Shown: positions 61,382 through 64,000 of the stretch, piece after piece
Position numbering within the stretch: position 1 is the stretch's first letter
How the letters are laid out: each line of letters starts with the position of its first letter
Source of the DNA: Pythium myriotylum
Taxonomy: Eukaryota; Oomycota; Peronosporomycetes; Pythiales; Pythiaceae
NCBI GenBank assembly: GCA_023091665.1
Contig: JALJCQ010000009.1
Span: 930,001 to 994,000 of the forward strand
Length of the DNA stretch: 64,000 nt
Reading direction: 5' to 3'
Notes under the pieces: generated by a model
Told to the model about the DNA's origin: nothing
The model's input: the letters and a program-made list of their open reading frames with translations, nothing else
The model's database searches: none
Translations under genes and position numbers: made by a program

Positions 61382-61398
61382 GGCGAATTAGACAATGA
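61382..61398 (-). promoter_or_regulatory. Core promoter (Inr plus FPR) of temptin-like gene 8
   Basis: Minus-strand TCATTGTCTAATTCGCC, preceded by GC to make the full GCTCATT initiator and followed by CTCGACAACAAC. It ends 31 bases before the ATG at 61350. Confidence 0.8.
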
Positions 61399-62755
61399 GC
61401 TTTCGTCCGTGAGGATATTCCCCAGGCAAAGCCGAGAGAGGATGGCTATCCAAGTCAGACAGAAGGATCGCCCCTTCCCTCGCGACGAGAGCGAGTTCCC
61501 ATCCAGCCGACGTCGCCCATGTGGTCACAGCCGGCAGAGGGCTACTACTCACGGAAAAAAGCACCATATTTTCGAGACAGCTGGGCCCCCACTAATGTTG
61601 ACAACGCGGCGACGCGCCCATACAGAGCCTCTGTTTCCAATCGCTCTCTCCCCTTTTTGGGATTCCACGACCCCGATTTCCAATAGGCGTGTTCTCCTCC
61701 AATTCCGCCGGTAATGTTGGGTCTTGATGGTGCTCTTTCCGACTCTCTCCCCCTTTCTCTTCCCAACGGCCCCAAGTCTTTAGTGAACGCTGAGGAGTCC
61801 TTTACATCAAGATACGTGGTGCGAAACCAGATGGAGATCAGGAAGCCCCGTGCGTCGCGTGCGATCCCCTGCGTCAACACCTTCCGGTGGTCCCTCGTTT
61901 CGCGTCGCACGTGAGACCGGCCAACCGAGCGGTGGATTGTGTCGGATGGCTTCTCGGAGATGGCGTGCCCGTCGGGAATCCGGTCGGCAGATTCGCCGCT
62001 TGTTGCCCAATCGAAAGTCCTTGAAGGGGCTTGGTCGGATCGCTCGATGTCCCAGCAGCCACGAGTCGCGTCGCTATAAGAATAGAGACGATCTCACGGA
62101 AAGAGCCTCCGGCAAGAGAAGACTCTTCCGAGAGCCACCTGGTCTCCCAGATTGATGACTCGCATGGATGTGGATGAGGGAGTCAGGCAAAGGCTTGGAG
62201 AGAGAGGACTGTGCAGTCCTCCATGATGGAGCTTCTTGCGCGCTTGGCGTTTCCAATTGATACCGCCTTGCGGACAGATGACGCCAATGCATGGTCGTGG
62301 CGACAGGCGCGACCATGCGGTCGACGGCAGAGAGATGCACCGTTTACCCAACGGCAGTGAGCGCGGCGACGTCTTCAACAGCGTCATCCCAACACGGCGA
62401 CGACGACCAGCGTCGTTGTCCGTACGATCGTTGCGATCGACTCGATCCATGCCGGTTGAAGCCTTCTAGAAAACCTCGCGAGGAGATGCTCCCATCCTTG
62501 TGGGAAGATTGGCGGACGCGCTTGCTCCGACCGGGAGTTCCTGCGTGAGGAGATGGCCGGATCTGATGTTTGCAACGCGGATCCAAGATCACGTCACCAC
62601 CAGGATCTCATCACGGGGTCTTTACGTGAGAAGCTTTGAATCTGCGATCTCATCTCTCCTACATGGCGAGACGGCTAAAGCAAAGGCTCCTAGCAATGCG
62701 AAATGTGTAGTATTTGTGGTAGAATAACGAGCGCGCGGCTGCTGCAGCGGAGAAT
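61399..62755. other. Long intergenic stretch
   Basis: About 1.36 kb. No reading frame with a recognisable domain or convincing start. Nothing else seen. Confidence 0.4.
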
Positions 62756-63649
62756 CTAGGGCAGGCCGAGCTGGTTCTTGACGTAGCGCAGCATGATGGC
62801 GGCGGGGCGCTCCTCGTAGCCCACGAGCGTCTCGTGGGTAGACGTGACCTGGTCGCCATTGAGGCGGTTAAGCAGAGCCACACACGCGACGCCAACCGGA
62901 ATGTTCAGACGGTGGCAGAACGCCGCGAAGCCGCGCGCCTCCATTTCGATGTTGCGCACGCCAGCCTCCGAGGCCTTCTTGAGGAAGTTCATCTTGTCCT
63001 CGAGAGTGTATTCGCAGAGAGCGCCGTCGAGGCGGCCCTGGCCTTCGTAGAAGTCGTCGCACGTGAGCGTCTTGCCGACGGCGTGCGCGAAGCCGAGCTG
63101 CTGGGCCGCCGCCGCGAGTCCCTCGACGACCTCTGGCGAGCACTTGGACGGGCGAAGCACCGTGCGGTCGAGCACGTCGACGGCGTGCACGGCCTCGAAC
63201 TTGTTGTTGACGCCTTCGGACGAGACCACGACGGTGCCGGGCTCGACGCCCACGCCTCCCGAGGTGCCCATGCGCATGTAGACGGCGTTCTTGGCGCCCG
63301 CGTATTCGAGCAGCTTGGTGACTTCGTGGAGCAGGATCGAGACGGACGGCTGGCCCATGCCGTGGCTCGCGATGAGCACGGGGCCGACCTTGAAGATGAC
63401 GTAGCGCGCCGTGCTGCCGATGGGCGCGATGGCGTAGCCGAACGGGGTCTCGATGCCGAGCTCCTTGGCCGTGAGCTTGGCGAACGCGGTCATGCGGTCA
63501 TTGCTGCCGCCGGTGATGAAGAACTTGACGTCGCCGAAGAGATCCGAGATCTTGTGGCTCTCTTCCTTGGAGTAGGTGAGCCCGAGGTGGTAGAGCACGT
63601 CGGCGCTGAGCTCCTCGACGTGCGGGTTCGAGACGTGCGTGAAGGCCAT
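62756..63649 (-). CDS. Uridine phosphorylase
   Basis: Nucleoside phosphorylase family I, 297 residues, single exon. Cleaves uridine with phosphate to uracil and ribose-1-phosphate in pyrimidine salvage; cytosolic. Motifs: ITGGSNDRM near the start, SHGMGQPSVSILLHE, MRMGTSGGVGVEPGTVV (phosphate/ribose site), TCDDFYEGQGRLDGALCEY and GVRNIEMEARGFAAFCH. The E-M-E in NIEMEA is the ribose-binding motif, and the FYEGQGRLDG segment is typical of the animal-type uridine phosphorylases (UPP1/UPP2). The ATG at 63649 (GCCATGG context) is chosen; the frame is open further upstream, but those residues are Arg/Ala-rich and not conserved. Confidence 0.92.
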   Translation of the reverse strand: MAFTHVSNPHVEELSADVLYHLGLTYSKEESHKISDLFGDVKFFITGGSNDRMTAFAKLTAKELGIETPFGYAIAPIGSTARYVIFKVGPVLIASHGMGQPSVSILLHEVTKLLEYAGAKNAVYMRMGTSGGVGVEPGTVVVSSEGVNNKFEAVHAVDVLDRTVLRPSKCSPEVVEGLAAAAQQLGFAHAVGKTLTCDDFYEGQGRLDGALCEYTLEDKMNFLKKASEAGVRNIEMEARGFAAFCHRLNIPVGVACVALLNRLNGDQVTSTHETLVGYEERPAAIMLRYVKNQLGLP

Positions 63650-63899
63650 GGCTTGGAAGTGAGAGCGAAGATTGCGGAATGGTCTCCTCGACGGCGCCAG
63701 TCGAGATGCGTGGCGCGCGGCGCGTGGGGGCTGGCCAATCGCGTGCGATAGACACACACTCAGTCGCGCGCATGCAGCGAGGAGACTCGCATGCAGGCCA
63801 AGTTCAAGTGCAGGATGGACTCGCGGTGGACGAAGACCATTTGGCAAAACACGTCAAGGTCACCAGACAAGTCTGTCGAGAACGAGTGCGTTGTACTAC
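63650..63899 (-). other. Upstream region of uridine phosphorylase, possible 3' end of the next gene
   Basis: No intact gene is visible. An AG acceptor at the 63900 boundary could start the terminal exon of the gene entering from the right edge; both usable frames run to a stop between about 63755 and 63810. Undecided. Confidence 0.3.
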
Positions 63900-63960
63900 C
63901 TAGAAATGAAGCAAATGTGAAGATCGCATCGTGCTTTGGAGAGAGAAATCATCCACTCAC

Positions 63961-64000
63961 CCGAGTCGCCATCAGCATGGCGCGGATGACGAGGCAGGAT
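63961..64000 (-). CDS. Partial exon of a minus-strand gene leaving the window
   Basis: On the minus strand, the last 40 bases read as open sequence up to a good donor (CGG followed by GTGAGT at 63960). A 61-bp candidate intron follows (63900-63960), ending in TTTCTAG. Two frames are possible and too little is present to identify the protein. Confidence 0.35.

Noticed and set aside
59299..61398. Plus-strand frames of 228 and 289 codons opposite the reversed temptin-like genes
   Set aside because: Antisense to well-supported genes with signal peptides and promoters on the minus strand.
1..64000. CRISPR arrays, rRNA, tRNA genes or prokaryotic operons
   Set aside because: No regularly spaced direct repeats with unique spacers, no cloverleaf or rRNA core sequence recognised, and gene structure is eukaryotic with introns. 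A tRNA scan was not possible by eye, so small tRNA genes cannot be fully excluded.

Overview
This is nuclear DNA of a eukaryotic microbe, most likely an oomycete. Genes are compact and closely packed on both strands. Introns are few, short (about 51-77 bp) and GT-AG. Several start codons are preceded by the oomycete core promoter, an initiator TCAYT-type element fused to an AWTTYGCC-type flanking element. Crinkler (CRN)-like relics and a PLAC8 family expansion fit the same assignment. I cannot name the species from sequence alone.

Layout. 0.7-7.5 kb: an aquaglyceroporin, a PLAC8-domain gene, a membrane-anchored cysteine synthase-like enzyme, and a tandem PLAC8 trio whose middle copy is a pseudogene. 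8-15 kb: an ankyrin-repeat protein, a three-exon multi-pass membrane protein of unknown family, an aspartate/glutamate racemase and a CRN relic. 15.4-20.4 kb: a seven-exon DNA topoisomerase II. 20.6-26.5 kb: a very large secreted protein with glycine-rich, GH43-like and EF-hand parts. 27-36.4 kb: five more intact PLAC8 genes, interrupted by a CRN-like P-loop pseudogene with two in-frame stops and by a truncated PLAC8 tail. 37.4-39.3 kb: a membrane-anchored GH5 glucanase.

39.9-51.5 kb holds six tandem genes for secreted temptin-like proteins. Each has a signal peptide, a four-cysteine domain of about 90 residues, a variable Pro/Ala/Ser/Thr linker, a conserved CGVK segment and, in most copies, an acidic tail. 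Two more copies lie in reverse at 59.3-61.4 kb. Between the copies are a STIMATE-family gene, an intact non-autonomous DNA transposon with 126-bp terminal inverted repeats, and hAT-like and CRN-like relics. 51.7-59.1 kb is housekeeping: a divergent protein kinase, exosome subunit RRP43, a membrane-anchored serine carboxypeptidase, a YCII-domain protein and an LYR-motif protein. The window ends with a uridine phosphorylase and the edge of another gene.

Two lineage-amplified families (PLAC8 and temptin-like) therefore sit among single-copy conserved genes, and relics of mobile and effector-type sequences fall mainly in or beside those arrays. Exon boundaries were derived by eye: splice sites were chosen to satisfy GT-AG, reading frame and family similarity, and total coding lengths are multiples of three.
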